NCBI RefSeq assembly: GCF_039543545.1
Contig: NZ_BAABJY010000001.1
Location: forward strand, 1,178,001-1,242,000
Length of the DNA: 64,000 bases
Reading direction: 5' to 3'
DNA from: Luteimonas vadosa
Lineage (GTDB): Bacteria; Pseudomonadota; Gammaproteobacteria; Xanthomonadales; Xanthomonadaceae
The position numbers and the translations under genes are program-made. The notes under the pieces are model-generated. The model worked only from the letters and a program-made list of their open reading frames with translations, searched no databases and was not told the DNA's origin. Of this stretch, positions 44,942-53,272 are shown piece after piece; position 1 is the first letter of the stretch; the number at the start of each line of letters is the position of its first letter.

Positions 44942-45489
44942 GGGGCGAGGCCGATGGAGGCGGGCCGGTGCCAGTGCCGTTGCAACCGTTCGTGCAGCCG
45001 GTTGGCGGCCTCCGCGGCTCCGGAGGTGCCGGTGTCGAACCGCAGGTCGGCGACGTCGGCGTACAGGGGCTCGCGCTCGCGCGCCAGCTTCAGCAGCACC
45101 GCCTCGCGGTCGTCCCCGGCGATCAGCGGCCGCGTGGTGTCGCGCGCGAGCCGATGCAACTGCTGGTCGACGCTGACGTGCAGGTGCACGACGAAGCCGC
45201 GCTCGCGCAGCAACCGGCGCGTCCCGGCGTCGAGCACCGCACCGCCGCCGGTGGCGATCACCGCCGCGTCGGCGTCGAGCAGGTCGGCGAGCACGCCGCG
45301 TTCGCGTTCGCGGAAACCGGCCTCGCCCTCGCAATCGAAGATCGTGGAGACCGGCGCCCCGGTGCGCGCCTCGATCTCGCGGTCGGCATCGACGAAGGCC
45401 AGGCCGTAGCGGTCGGCGAGCCGGCGGCCGATCGAGCTCTTGCCTGCGCCCATCGGGCCGACGAGGACGAGGTTGGGGGCGGTGTCCAT
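44938..45489 (-). CDS. aroK: Shikimate kinase
   Basis: A 183-residue enzyme that phosphorylates shikimate with ATP. The P-loop GPMGAGKSS (9-17), the substrate-binding DADREIEARTG region, the GGGAV loop and the lid arginine region (RDTTRPLI) are present. It forms a coupled pair with aroB, the usual arrangement in gammaproteobacteria. A TAGCAT hexamer lies seven bases before the ATG, and no strong SD is seen, so it may also be near-leaderless. Confidence 0.96.
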   Translation of the reverse strand: MDTAPNLVLVGPMGAGKSSIGRRLADRYGLAFVDADREIEARTGAPVSTIFDCEGEAGFRERERGVLADLLDADAAVIATGGGAVLDAGTRRLLRERGFVVHLHVSVDQQLHRLARDTTRPLIAGDDREAVLLKLAREREPLYADVADLRFDTGTSGAAEAANRLHERLQRHWHRPASIGLAP

Positions 45490-45559
45490 GGCGGGGATGC
45501 TAGCAGCGTTGCACCAGGCGCCGGCGCTTCCGCGCCCCGTCACGCCGACGCACGCACGC

Positions 45560-46372
45560 CTACGGAATCGGGTCGCGGTGCGCGTCGATCCGGATCGTGC
45601 GCTCGGCGATCCCGGGCAAGGTGTCCAGCGCCTGGCGGCTGGTGCGCTCGAAGAACTGCACGAACCGGTCGACCTGCGGCCGCGACATCGCCTGGCGCCC
45701 CGGGTTCGCCGCCTGCAGCGTCTGCTCCTGCTGCCAGCGCCAGCCGGGCACGACGTCGAACGCCGGCCCCTGCAGGAACAGCATGCGGTCGATGCGCCGC
45801 CAGAGCGGTCCGTAGTCGTGGGCGAGCGCGTCGTTGCAATAGCGTCGCCACGTCCCGTCGGGGTCTTGCTCGCGTTCCAGCGCGTTGAGCGGCACCGCCA
45901 GCGCCGCAGGGTCCTGCGGCGGGGTCTTGAGGAACCAGCCTTCGAGGATCACAAGGTCGCAGTCTCTGACGACGGGCCAGGCGTCCCGCGGCAGGCGGCG
46001 GTCGTCGATCTTGTCGAACTGCGGGAGTGCCACCTGGCGGCCGGCCAGCAAGGCATCGATCGTTTCGCAAGCCAGCGTGACGTCGTGCGTGCCTGGCGGG
46101 CCACGGGTGGCGAGCAGGGGATGGACCTCGCGCGCAAGCTGCTGCCGTTCGTCCTGGTCCAGGTAGAAGTCGTCGATGGACAGGACGGCCACGCGTCGCC
46201 CTTCGGATTCCGCGAGCGCGGCCACCTGCGCCGACAGCGTCGACTTGCCGGTGCCCTGCAGCCCGGCGATGCCATAGACGCGGGCGCCCTGGCCCAGCGC
46301 GTCGTCCAGGACCTGCCGCACGAACTGCGGCCGATAGCCCGCGGCGGCGTCGGGGAAATGAGTCGGGGTCAT
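45560..46372 (-). CDS. P-loop kinase of the D-glycerate 3-kinase (GLYK-like) family
   Basis: A 270-residue P-loop protein. The Walker A motif GLQGTGKST (about 36-44) and the following SIDDFYLD (about 68-75), with the ordered QFDKIDDRRLP and VILEGWFLK stretches, match the family of plant glycerate kinase and yeast YGR205w. It probably phosphorylates a small sugar acid, with glycerate as the most likely substrate (by family). It lies 70 bases upstream of aroK, in the same direction, and divergent from pdxH. Confidence 0.85.
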   Translation of the reverse strand: MTPTHFPDAAAGYRPQFVRQVLDDALGQGARVYGIAGLQGTGKSTLSAQVAALAESEGRRVAVLSIDDFYLDQDERQQLAREVHPLLATRGPPGTHDVTLACETIDALLAGRQVALPQFDKIDDRRLPRDAWPVVRDCDLVILEGWFLKTPPQDPAALAVPLNALEREQDPDGTWRRYCNDALAHDYGPLWRRIDRMLFLQGPAFDVVPGWRWQQEQTLQAANPGRQAMSRPQVDRFVQFFERTSRQALDTLPGIAERTIRIDAHRDPIP

Positions 46373-46440
46373 CGTCACCACGTCACGATAGCGCAGGCAT
46401 CCGGGCGGGCGCGGCTTCGACAAGGCGCGCGCCGGCGCGG

Positions 46441-46453
46441 CATAGTATGGCCA
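46441..46453 (+). promoter_or_regulatory. Leaderless-type promoter of pdxH
   Basis: CATAGT (46441-46446) is followed by ATGGCC and the ATG at 46453. The earlier ATG at 46447 would fall upstream of the expected transcription start, so the layout favours 46453 as the true start. Confidence 0.4.
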
Positions 46454-47049
46454 TGACCGACCTGTTTGCCGAAGCCCTCGCCACCTTCGACCAGCTATTC
46501 GACGAAGCCCAGGCCGCGGGCGAACCCGACCGCACCGCGATGGTGGTCGCCACCGCCGGGCTCGACGCACGCCCGTCCGCACGCACCGTGTTGCTCAAGG
46601 CGCACGACGCGCGCGGCTTCGTGTTCTACACCCATCTCGACGGGCGCAAGGGCCGCGAATTGCAGGCCAATCCCTTCGCGGCGCTGGTGTTCCACTGGCC
46701 GCGCGTGCGCCAGGGCGTGCAGGTGCGCATCGAGGGACGCGTGCTGACCGTGCCCGACGACGAAGCCGACGCCTACTTCGCCAGTCGCCCGCGCGGCAGC
46801 CAGCTCGGCGCCTGGGCATCGGAGCAATCCGAAACCCTGGAGTCGCGCGCGGAGTTCGAGCGCCGCATCCAGGAATGCGAGCAGAAGTTCGACGGCCGCC
46901 CGGTCCCCCGGCCGCAACGCTGGACCGGGTTCCGGGTGCGTCCGCGCAGCATCGAGTTCTGGTACGGCGCGGACTTCCGCCTCCACGAGCGCTATCTGTA
47001 CGAGCGCGACATGGCCGGGGAATGGTCGAAGCGGATGCTGTATCCGTGA
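46453..47049 (+). CDS. pdxH: Pyridoxine/pyridoxamine 5'-phosphate oxidase
   Basis: A 198-residue FMN enzyme that oxidises PNP or PMP to pyridoxal 5'-phosphate. Typical stretches are RTVLLKAHDARGFVFYT, the GRKGRELQANPFAAL segment, SRPRGSQLGAWASEQS and the C-terminal EFWYGADFRLHERYLYER. The length is slightly short of the E. coli protein (218) at the N-terminus, as in many relatives. The ATG at 46453 was chosen because of the promoter layout; 46447 would add two residues. The stop codon overlaps the GTG of an acetyltransferase remnant (GTGA). Confidence 0.95.
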   Translation: MTDLFAEALATFDQLFDEAQAAGEPDRTAMVVATAGLDARPSARTVLLKAHDARGFVFYTHLDGRKGRELQANPFAALVFHWPRVRQGVQVRIEGRVLTVPDDEADAYFASRPRGSQLGAWASEQSETLESRAEFERRIQECEQKFDGRPVPRPQRWTGFRVRPRSIEFWYGADFRLHERYLYERDMAGEWSKRMLYP

Positions 47050-47222
47050 CCTCCGCATGGCGTCTGCGTCGCGCCGCCGAACAGGATGCGCGTGCGCAAG
47101 GCCTGTCCGAACTGGCCTCCGATACCTGGCTGGACAGCGCCGACAGTCGCGGCGCGCACCTCGCCTGCGGTTTCGAGGAAACCGGGCGCGTGGTCCACTT
47201 CCGGAAGCCGCTGCCGCGATGA
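47046..47222 (+). pseudogene. C-terminal remnant of a GNAT (AAC(6')-like) acetyltransferase
   Basis: A 58-codon frame starting with GTG. Its product matches only the last third of AAC(6')-type acetyltransferases: EQDARAQGLSELASDTW, a SRGAHLACGFEETGR stretch and VVHFRKPL at the end. The acetyl-CoA-binding motif and the N-terminal two thirds are missing because the intact pdxH gene lies directly upstream. The frame is joined by GTGA to pdxH and by ATGA to the next gene, so it is probably still translated. A deletion within an ancestral pdxH-acetyltransferase-btuF string would explain it (inference). Confidence 0.75.
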
Positions 47223-48025
47223 CGTCCGGACCCCGTCGCATCGTCTGCCTGACCGAGGAGCCGACCGAAACGCTCTACGCACTCGGCGAACAGGACCGCA
47301 TCGTGGGCATCAGCGGCTTCACCGTGCGCCCGCCGCGGGCGCGCAAGGAGAAGCCGAAGGTCAGCGCGTTCACCAGCGCGAAGATCGGCGAGATCCTGAA
47401 GCTCGAGCCCGATTTCGTGGTCGGGTTCTCGGACATCCAGGCCGACATCGCCGCCGAACTGATCCGGCAAGGCGTCGAGGTCTGGATCAGCAACCACCGC
47501 AGCGTCGCCGGCATCCTCGACTACGTCCGCCGGCTCGGCGCGCTGGTCGGCGCCGCCGGGCGTGCCGAGGCCTATGCCGACGACCTGCAGCGCGGCCTCG
47601 ATGCGATCGAACAAGCCTCGGCGCGCCTGCCGCGCAGGCCGAAGGTGTATTTCGAGGAATGGGACGATCCGTTGATCACGGGCATCCGCTGGGTCGCGGA
47701 GCTGCTGCGGATCGCCGGTGGCGATGACGTGTTCCCCGAGCGCGCGATGGAGTCGCTGGCCAAGCAGCGGATCCTGGCCGATCCGGGGGACGTCGTGCGG
47801 CGCGCGCCCGACATCATCATCGGCTCGTGGTGCGGCAAGAAATTCCGTCCGGAGAAGGTCGCGGCCCGTCCGGGCTGGGAGGCGATCCCCGCCGTGCGCG
47901 ACGGCGAGCTGCACGAGATCAAGTCGCCGCTGATCCTGCAGCCCGGGCCGGCGGCCTTGACCGATGGCGTACGCGAGATGTCGCGCATCGTGCAAGCGTG
48001 GGCCCGATCTCGCAACGGCCCCTAG
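47219..48025 (+). CDS. BtuF-like (cobalamin-binding type) protein without a signal peptide
   Basis: A 268-residue protein with the fold of periplasmic binding proteins for cobalamin or haem (PRRIVCLTEEPTETLYALGE, VGISGFTV, LEPDFVVGFSDIQADI and FPERAMESLAKQRIL). Unlike classical BtuF it starts directly with the first strand, with neither signal peptide nor lipobox, so it is probably cytoplasmic. No permease or ATPase gene is nearby. It may bind a corrinoid or metal complex inside the cell, or it may be a misrouted relic (inference). It is translationally coupled to the upstream remnant. Confidence 0.82.
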   Translation: MTSGPRRIVCLTEEPTETLYALGEQDRIVGISGFTVRPPRARKEKPKVSAFTSAKIGEILKLEPDFVVGFSDIQADIAAELIRQGVEVWISNHRSVAGILDYVRRLGALVGAAGRAEAYADDLQRGLDAIEQASARLPRRPKVYFEEWDDPLITGIRWVAELLRIAGGDDVFPERAMESLAKQRILADPGDVVRRAPDIIIGSWCGKKFRPEKVAARPGWEAIPAVRDGELHEIKSPLILQPGPAALTDGVREMSRIVQAWARSRNGP

Positions 48026-48047
48026 GCCGGGCAGCGGCGCCGAAGCA

Positions 48048-48066
48048 CGCGGACCGATGGTCCGCG
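48048..48066. terminator. Hairpin between the BtuF-like gene and the DUF4426 gene
   Basis: A perfect 8-bp stem CGCGGACC/GGTCCGCG with a GAT loop lies between convergent stop codons (48025 and 48077). A T-run is missing on both sides, so it could act as a bidirectional terminator or only as a processing barrier. Confidence 0.4.
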
Positions 48067-48076
48067 CGGAAACGGC

Positions 48077-48562
48077 TCAGGGAAAGAAGTCGCGGTTGAA
48101 TTGCAGGCTGGCGCGTTGGCCGTCGGCAGTAGCCACGTCGACGTCGAATCGCAGCGTCTCCGGTGCCGCGACCCGCACGGTGGCCACGTAGTCGATGAAG
48201 CCACCGCTGCGCACCTCGCGCATCTCCGGCGCCTGGCGCTTGCCGAGCAGGTCGACCGCCCGGGCGGTGACCCGCGCCGGGAGGGAGGTTTCATCGCCAT
48301 CGGCAATCCTGCGCACGCCGACCAGCAGCATCACCGTTCCCGCTTCGCGCGACACCCCGTACTGCCGGGCGACCGGTTCGGACAGGCCCGACGTGGCCAC
48401 GGCGTTGGCGCGCACGATGATGTCGCCGAACTGCACGCTGGCTTCCTGGGGTGCGGCGGCCTGTTGTCGCGCCACTTCCGCCTGCGGCGACGGGCTGCCG
48501 CAGCCGGTGAGCGCGGCCGCGGTGAACAGCACGATGGCCAAGCGCTGGCGCTTCAGGCGCAA
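48077..48562 (-). CDS. DUF4426 lipoprotein
   Basis: A 161-residue lipoprotein with lipobox LTGC and a DUF4426 domain (VQFGDIIVRANAVATSGLSE, then VARQYGVSRE and LRFDVDVATADG). No molecular role is established for the domain. The likely start is a TTG at 48562, one base after the stop of proC (TGA-G-TTG), because the in-frame upstream codons lie in proC; translation is probably coupled. The family is often located next to proC and yggS, which supports the call. Confidence 0.8.
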   Translation of the reverse strand: MRLKRQRLAIVLFTAAALTGCGSPSPQAEVARQQAAAPQEASVQFGDIIVRANAVATSGLSEPVARQYGVSREAGTVMLLVGVRRIADGDETSLPARVTARAVDLLGKRQAPEMREVRSGGFIDYVATVRVAAPETLRFDVDVATADGQRASLQFNRDFFP

Positions 48563-48563
48563 C

Positions 48564-49436
48564 TCACGCGTCCTCGTCGTTGGCGCGTGCCAGCTGCCGG
48601 CCGCGTTCAGCGGCGTTGTGGACGGCCTGCGCCACGAGGTCGCGCAGGCCGCCGGACTCGAAGGTCTCGACCGCAGCCTGCGTGGTGCCACCCGGGGACG
48701 TTACGCGGCGGCGGAGTTCCGATGGCGCCTCGTCGGATTCTGTGAGCATGCGCGCCGCGCCGAGCACGGTCTGCAGCGCGAGGGTCCGCGCGGCGGCGTC
48801 CGGCAGGCCCTCGGCCTTGCCGGCCTCCTCCATCGCCTCGGCGAGCAGGAACACGTAGGCGGGACCGCTGCCGGAGACTGCCGTCACCGCGTCCATCAGC
48901 GCCTCGTCCTCGATCCATACGGTCTTGCCGGCGGCCGACAGCAACGCCTCGGCGCGGGTGCGCCCGCCGGCGTCGACCTGCGCATTGGCATGCAGCCCGG
49001 TCATGCCGGCACCGAGCAGGGCAGGGGTGTTGGGCATGGCGCGCACGATGGGCAGTGGCGTGGCATCGGCCGAGTCCCCGCCGAGCCAGCGCGACAGCTG
49101 GTCGATGGTGATGCCGGCGGCGATCGAGATCGCCAGCGGCCGCGCCACCTGCGCCTGCGTCGCCAGCGCTTCGCAGACGCCGCGCATGACCTGGGGCTTG
49201 ACGGCCAGCAGCCAGGTTTCGGCTTCGCTCGCGGCCTGCAACGCGCTGGCGTGGGTGCGGACCCCGAAATCCGCCTCCAGCGCAGCGCGCAGCGCTTCGA
49301 CGGGTTCGGCGACGTGGATGGTGTCGGCGGCGATGCCACGCGACACCAGGCCGCCGATGAGGCTGCGCGCCATGTTGCCGCCGCCGATGAAGGCGATGGA
49401 ACCGGGATCGGATGGAAGCGTTTCGTTGGGGGACAT
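48564..49436 (-). CDS. proC: Pyrroline-5-carboxylate reductase
   Basis: A 290-residue enzyme that reduces pyrroline-5-carboxylate to proline with NADPH. The Rossmann motif IAFIGGGNMARSLIGGL, the VKPQVM stretch, and the C-terminal signature around SGSGPAYVFLLAEAM and LRRRVTSPGGTTQAAV are present. The ATG at 49436 was chosen because it places the Rossmann glycines at the normal distance. It lies 76 bases after yggS in the same direction, the usual yggS-proC order. Confidence 0.97.
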   Translation of the reverse strand: MSPNETLPSDPGSIAFIGGGNMARSLIGGLVSRGIAADTIHVAEPVEALRAALEADFGVRTHASALQAASEAETWLLAVKPQVMRGVCEALATQAQVARPLAISIAAGITIDQLSRWLGGDSADATPLPIVRAMPNTPALLGAGMTGLHANAQVDAGGRTRAEALLSAAGKTVWIEDEALMDAVTAVSGSGPAYVFLLAEAMEEAGKAEGLPDAAARTLALQTVLGAARMLTESDEAPSELRRRVTSPGGTTQAAVETFESGGLRDLVAQAVHNAAERGRQLARANDEDA

Positions 49437-49512
49437 TGCGATCAGGCCGTGGGCGTGCCGCCAGCATAACAACCGGGCCAGGAGGCACGAAGGGAGCCCC
49501 CCGGCCCGCTGC

Positions 49513-50205
49513 TCACTGGCGAGGTCCGAACAGTGCCGTGCCCACGCGGACCATGGTCGCGCCTTCGGCGATGGCAAGTTCCAGGTCGTCGCTCATGCCG
49601 ATGGAAAGGGTATCGATGCCGTCGTGCTGCAAGCCGAGCCGATCGAACAGGCCGCGCATCGCGGCGAACGCGGCCCGGCGGCGCGCCGGGTCGGGATCCG
49701 GTGCCGGGATCGCCATCAGGCCGCGTAGCCGCAGTCGGGGTTGCCCGGAGATCCGTGCCGCGAGTGCCTCCACCTCGGCGGGCGCGCAGCCATGCTTGCT
49801 CGCTTCGTCGTCGATGTTGACCTGGATCAGCACGTTGAGCCGGGGACGGTCGTCCGGGCGATGCCTGGCCAGCAAGGGCGGCAGCTTCGGGCGGTCGACG
49901 GTCTGGACCCAGTCGAACAGCCGGGCCGCGTCGGCGGCCTTGTTGGATTGCAGGTGTCCGATCAGGTGCCATTCGAACCCCGAACCGCGCAGCGCTTCGA
50001 TCTTGGCGGCCGCCTCCTGGACGTAGTTTTCGCCGAACGCCGCTGCGGCCGCGCCGGCCCGCGCCCGCCACGCCGCGGCGAGGGCGGCCACCTCGCCGCT
50101 GGCCCGGGTCTTGCTGACCGCCAGCAGGCGGGGCGGTGGCCGCTTCGCGGCGTGCGACGCGTTATCAATCCTTTGCAGGACTTCATGCATGGCGTTCGCG
50201 AGCAC
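49513..50205 (-). CDS. yggS: YggS family PLP homeostasis protein
   Basis: A 230-residue PLP-binding protein of the alanine-racemase-like fold. The cofactor lysine is Lys32 (LLAVSKT). Other hallmarks are FGENYVQEAAAKIEAL, the EWHLIGHLQSNKA segment and the C-terminal SIGMSDDLELAIAEGATMVRVGT. The protein keeps vitamin B6 and amino-acid pools in balance and has no enzymatic reaction of its own known. The GTG at 50205 has an AGAGG SD; an ATG at 50190 is the alternative. It is divergent from pilT. Confidence 0.94.
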   Translation of the reverse strand: MLANAMHEVLQRIDNASHAAKRPPPRLLAVSKTRASGEVAALAAAWRARAGAAAAAFGENYVQEAAAKIEALRGSGFEWHLIGHLQSNKAADAARLFDWVQTVDRPKLPPLLARHRPDDRPRLNVLIQVNIDDEASKHGCAPAEVEALAARISGQPRLRLRGLMAIPAPDPDPARRRAAFAAMRGLFDRLGLQHDGIDTLSIGMSDDLELAIAEGATMVRVGTALFGPRQ

Positions 50206-50254
50206 GTGACGGAATCCTCTTGAAAGGGCTGGATTTGTGACGCGGATACGAGGC

Positions 50255-50260
50255 TATACT
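50255..50260 (+). promoter_or_regulatory. Possible -10 element of pilT
   Basis: TATACT stands out in the 157-base divergent region between yggS and pilT. GATTTG 17 bases upstream is a weak -35. The leader to the pilT ATG would be about 95 bases. Confidence 0.4.
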
Positions 50261-50362
50261 GGGTCCAGGGGGTAGGCTGGCGCCAGCCGTGCGAGGGTTG
50301 CCGGCCCATCGGGTCCATCGAAGCAAGTTGCAGCGCCGCTGCGAGCGGAATGGGGAGCACGC

Positions 50363-51400
50363 ATGGATATTGCCGAACTGTTGGCGTTCTCGGTCAAGAA
50401 CAAGGCCTCCGACCTTCACCTGTCGGCCGGCCTGCCGCCGATGATCCGCGTCGACGGCGACGTGCGCCGGATCAACATCCCGGCGCTGGACCACAAGCAG
50501 GTGCACGCGCTGATCTACGACATCATGTCGGACAAGCAGCGCCGCGACTACGAGGAGTTCCTCGAGGTCGATTTCTCGTTCGAGATCCCGGGGCTGGCGC
50601 GCTTCCGCGTCAACGCCTTCAACCAGAACCGTGGCGCCGGCGCCGTGTTCCGCACGGTGCCCTCGGAAGTGCTGACGCTCGAGGACCTGGGCTGCCCGCG
50701 CATCTTCAAGGAGCTCATCGACCAGCCGCAGGGCCTGATCCTGGTGACCGGGCCGACCGGCTCTGGCAAGTCCACCACGCTGGCGGCGATGGTCGACCAC
50801 ATCAACAAGAACGAGTACGGCCACATCCTCACCATCGAGGACCCGATCGAGTTCGTGCACACCGCGCAGAAGTGCCTGGTCAACCAGCGCGAGGTGCACC
50901 GCGACACCCACGGCTTCAGCGAGGCGCTGCGTTCGGCGCTGCGCGAGGACCCGGACTACATCCTGGTCGGCGAGATGCGCGACATCGAGACCATCCGCCT
51001 GGCATTGACCGCGGCGGAAACCGGCCACCTGGTGTTCGCGACGCTGCACACGAGTTCGGCGGCCAAGACCATCGACCGCGTGATCGACGTGTTCCCGGCC
51101 GGCGAGAAGGCCATGGTCCGGTCGATGCTGTCCGAGTCGCTGCGTGCGGTGATCGCGCAGGCGCTGCTGAAGAAGGTCGGCGGCGGGCGGACCGCGGCCT
51201 GGGAGATCATGGTCGGCATCCCGGCGATCCGCAACCTGATCCGCGAGGACAAGGTGGCGCAGATGTATTCGGCGATCCAGACCGGCCAGAACCACGGCAT
51301 GATGACCCTCGACCAGCACCTGCAGGACCTGGTCAAGCGCGGCATGATCACGCGTCCTCAGGCCAAGGACTACGCCAAGGACAAGCGCCTGTTCGAATAG
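50363..51400 (+). CDS. pilT: Type IV pilus retraction ATPase PilT
   Basis: A 345-residue cytoplasmic hexameric ATPase that retracts type IV pili and drives twitching. The N-terminal PAS-like domain starts DIAELLAFSVKNKASDLHLS. The RecA-like domain has Walker A GPTGSGKST (about 130-138), the Asp box and Walker B in ILVGEMRDIET, the His box TGHLVFATLHT and the AIRNLIRE retraction motif near residue 290. The length matches the family. pilU follows 165 bases downstream. Confidence 0.97.
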   Translation: MDIAELLAFSVKNKASDLHLSAGLPPMIRVDGDVRRINIPALDHKQVHALIYDIMSDKQRRDYEEFLEVDFSFEIPGLARFRVNAFNQNRGAGAVFRTVPSEVLTLEDLGCPRIFKELIDQPQGLILVTGPTGSGKSTTLAAMVDHINKNEYGHILTIEDPIEFVHTAQKCLVNQREVHRDTHGFSEALRSALREDPDYILVGEMRDIETIRLALTAAETGHLVFATLHTSSAAKTIDRVIDVFPAGEKAMVRSMLSESLRAVIAQALLKKVGGGRTAAWEIMVGIPAIRNLIREDKVAQMYSAIQTGQNHGMMTLDQHLQDLVKRGMITRPQAKDYAKDKRLFE

Positions 51401-51565
51401 TTGTGGTCGGGGGCCGGGCATCCCGCCCGGCACCCGATGCGGCAAGTCCGGTACGTGCCGGGCCTGCCCCCGGGAATCGGCCGCGAGGCGGGCGAGACCC
51501 GGCGGGGTGCTTCCATGCACCGCAGGGCGGGCAGAAACGGCATTTCGCATAGTTGGAGAACCGCT

Positions 51566-52699
51566 ATGAGCAGCATCGATTTCACTTCGTTCCTCAAGCT
51601 GATGGCGCACCAGAAGGCGTCCGACCTGTTCATCACCGCCGGCATGCCGCCGTCGATGAAGGTGCACGGCAAGATCTCGCCGATCACCCAGAACCCGTTG
51701 ACGCCGCAGCAGAGCCGCGACCTCGTGCTCAACGTGATGTCGCCGCCGCAGCGCGAGGAGTTCGAGAAGACCCACGAGTGCAACTTCGCCATCGGCGTGT
51801 CGGGCGTAGGCCGGTTCCGCATCAGCTGCTTCTACCAGCGCAACCAGGTGGGAATGGTGCTGCGCCGGATCGAGACCAAGATCCCGACGATCGAGGAGCT
51901 CAACCTCCCGCCGATCATCAAGACCCTGGCGATGACCAAGCGCGGCATCATCCTGTTCGTCGGCGCGACGGGCACCGGCAAGTCCACCTCGCTGGCGGCG
52001 ATGATCGGCTACCGCAACCAGAACTCGACGGGCCACATCATCACCATCGAGGACCCGATCGAATTCGTGCACAAGCACGAGGGCTGCATCATCACCCAGC
52101 GCGAGGTCGGCATCGACACCGACACCTGGGAGAACGCGCTGAAGAACACCCTGCGCCAGGCGCCGGACGTGATCATGATCGGCGAGGTGCGCACCCGCGA
52201 GGGCATGGACCATGCGATCGCCTTCGCCGAAACCGGCCACCTGGTGCTGTGCACCCTGCACGCGAACAACGCCAACCAGGCGATGGACCGGATGATCAAC
52301 TTCTTCCCCGAGGACCGGCGCAGCCAGCTGCTGATGGACCTGTCGCTCAACCTCAAGGGCGTGGTCGCGCAGCAGTTGATCCCGACCCCGGACGGCAAGG
52401 GCCGGCGGGTGGCGATGGAGATCCTGCTCGGCACCCCGCTGGTGCAGGACTACATCCGCGACGGCGAGATCCACAAGCTCAAGGAAGTGATGAAGGAATC
52501 CACCAACCTGGGCATGAAGACCTTCGACCAGAGCCTGTTCGAGCTCTACCAGGCCGGCGAGATCTCCTACGAGGACGCGTTGCGCTTCGCCGACTCGCAG
52601 AACGAGGTCCGCCTGCGCATCAAGCTGGCCCAGGGCGGCGACGCCAAGACCCTGGCGCAGGGCATGGATGGCGTGGAGGTGTCCGAGGTCACGCCGTAG
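51566..52699 (+). CDS. pilU: Type IV pilus ATPase PilU
   Basis: A 377-residue PilT paralogue that assists retraction under load. It has Walker A GATGTGKST (about 133-141), Walker B in VIMIGEVRTREGM and the His box TGHLVLCTLHANN. The starts SSIDFTSFLKLMAHQKASDL and the longer C-terminus distinguish it from PilT. The ATG at 51566 has a TTGGAGAA SD. The 165-base gap from pilT holds no other gene. A strong hairpin terminator follows. Confidence 0.96.
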   Translation: MSSIDFTSFLKLMAHQKASDLFITAGMPPSMKVHGKISPITQNPLTPQQSRDLVLNVMSPPQREEFEKTHECNFAIGVSGVGRFRISCFYQRNQVGMVLRRIETKIPTIEELNLPPIIKTLAMTKRGIILFVGATGTGKSTSLAAMIGYRNQNSTGHIITIEDPIEFVHKHEGCIITQREVGIDTDTWENALKNTLRQAPDVIMIGEVRTREGMDHAIAFAETGHLVLCTLHANNANQAMDRMINFFPEDRRSQLLMDLSLNLKGVVAQQLIPTPDGKGRRVAMEILLGTPLVQDYIRDGEIHKLKEVMKESTNLGMKTFDQSLFELYQAGEISYEDALRFADSQNEVRLRIKLAQGGDAKTLAQGMDGVEVSEVTP

Positions 52700-52726
52700 C
52701 CGATCGGGGCGACGATCGCTGGCCAC

Positions 52727-52753
52727 GAAAAAGCCGGGCGATGCCCGGCTTTG
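52727..52753. terminator. Bidirectional Rho-independent terminator
   Basis: An 8-bp perfect stem AGCCGGGC/GCCCGGCT with a GAT loop (52732-52750) has an A-run on its left (TTTTT when read on the minus strand) and TTTG on its right. It lies between pilU (plus) and the NTF2-like gene (minus), and can serve both. Confidence 0.88.
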
Positions 52754-52777
52754 TGCGTTCCGGCGCGGTGCCGGGGT

Positions 52778-53272
52778 TCAGTCGCCGCCGGCGACCGGTG
52801 CGAAGTTGGCGTGCACCAGCATCCACTTCCCGTTCTGCCTGACGTACACGCGCGTCGACTTGGCCATGACGTTGTCGATCTTGCCGTCCTTGTCCTTGAC
52901 CATGCCCACGTAGTTGTAGGCCAGGATCGCGGTGTCGCCGTACACCTGCACGTGCGGATTGATCATGTCCGACAGCAGCCCCTTGCCGGTGCCTTGCAGC
53001 GAGGCATCGAACATGCGCCCGGCCAGGGACTTGCCCTTGATGAGCGTGGGGACCTCGGGATTGAACTCGGTGTACTCGTCGGCCACCGTCGCGTAGGACT
53101 GGGCGGCCGGCTTGTTCTGGTCCTGCGCGGCCCATTGCGCCCTGGCCGCGGCCATGACTTCGGCGGCGACGGCCGGATCCTCGGCGGCGGTCGCCGGGGC
53201 GGTGATGGCGAGCAGCGCGAGCGCGGCGGGCAGCATTGCCGTGGCGATGGCATTGCGTTTGAAGAAAGACAT
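52778..53272 (-). CDS. Exported SnoaL/DUF4440-like (NTF2 fold) protein
   Basis: A 164-residue protein with a signal peptide (1-30, ending APATAA) and one NTF2-like domain with ADEYTEFNPEVPTLIKGK, INPHVQVYGDTAILAYNYVG and STRVYVRQNGKWMLVHANF. The fold is used by small isomerases, ligand-binding proteins and catalytically silent proteins; no reaction can be assigned. The ATG at 53272 has a strong SD (GAGGAG). It is monocistronic, with a terminator downstream and a divergent neighbour, sodA. Confidence 0.85.
   Translation of the reverse strand: MSFFKRNAIATAMLPAALALLAITAPATAAEDPAVAAEVMAAARAQWAAQDQNKPAAQSYATVADEYTEFNPEVPTLIKGKSLAGRMFDASLQGTGKGLLSDMINPHVQVYGDTAILAYNYVGMVKDKDGKIDNVMAKSTRVYVRQNGKWMLVHANFAPVAGGD

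Noticed and set aside
46447..46452. ATG at 46447 as the pdxH start
   Set aside because: It lies inside the spacer between the -10 hexamer and the in-frame ATG at 46453, so it would precede the expected first base of the mRNA. The difference is two residues only.
50278..50292. Sigma-54 promoter upstream of pilT (TGGCGC-N5-GTGC with GG-N10-GC)
   Set aside because: The GG and GC spacing fits, but flanking bases differ from TGGCAC-N5-TTGC, and GG-N10-GC is common by chance in this composition.
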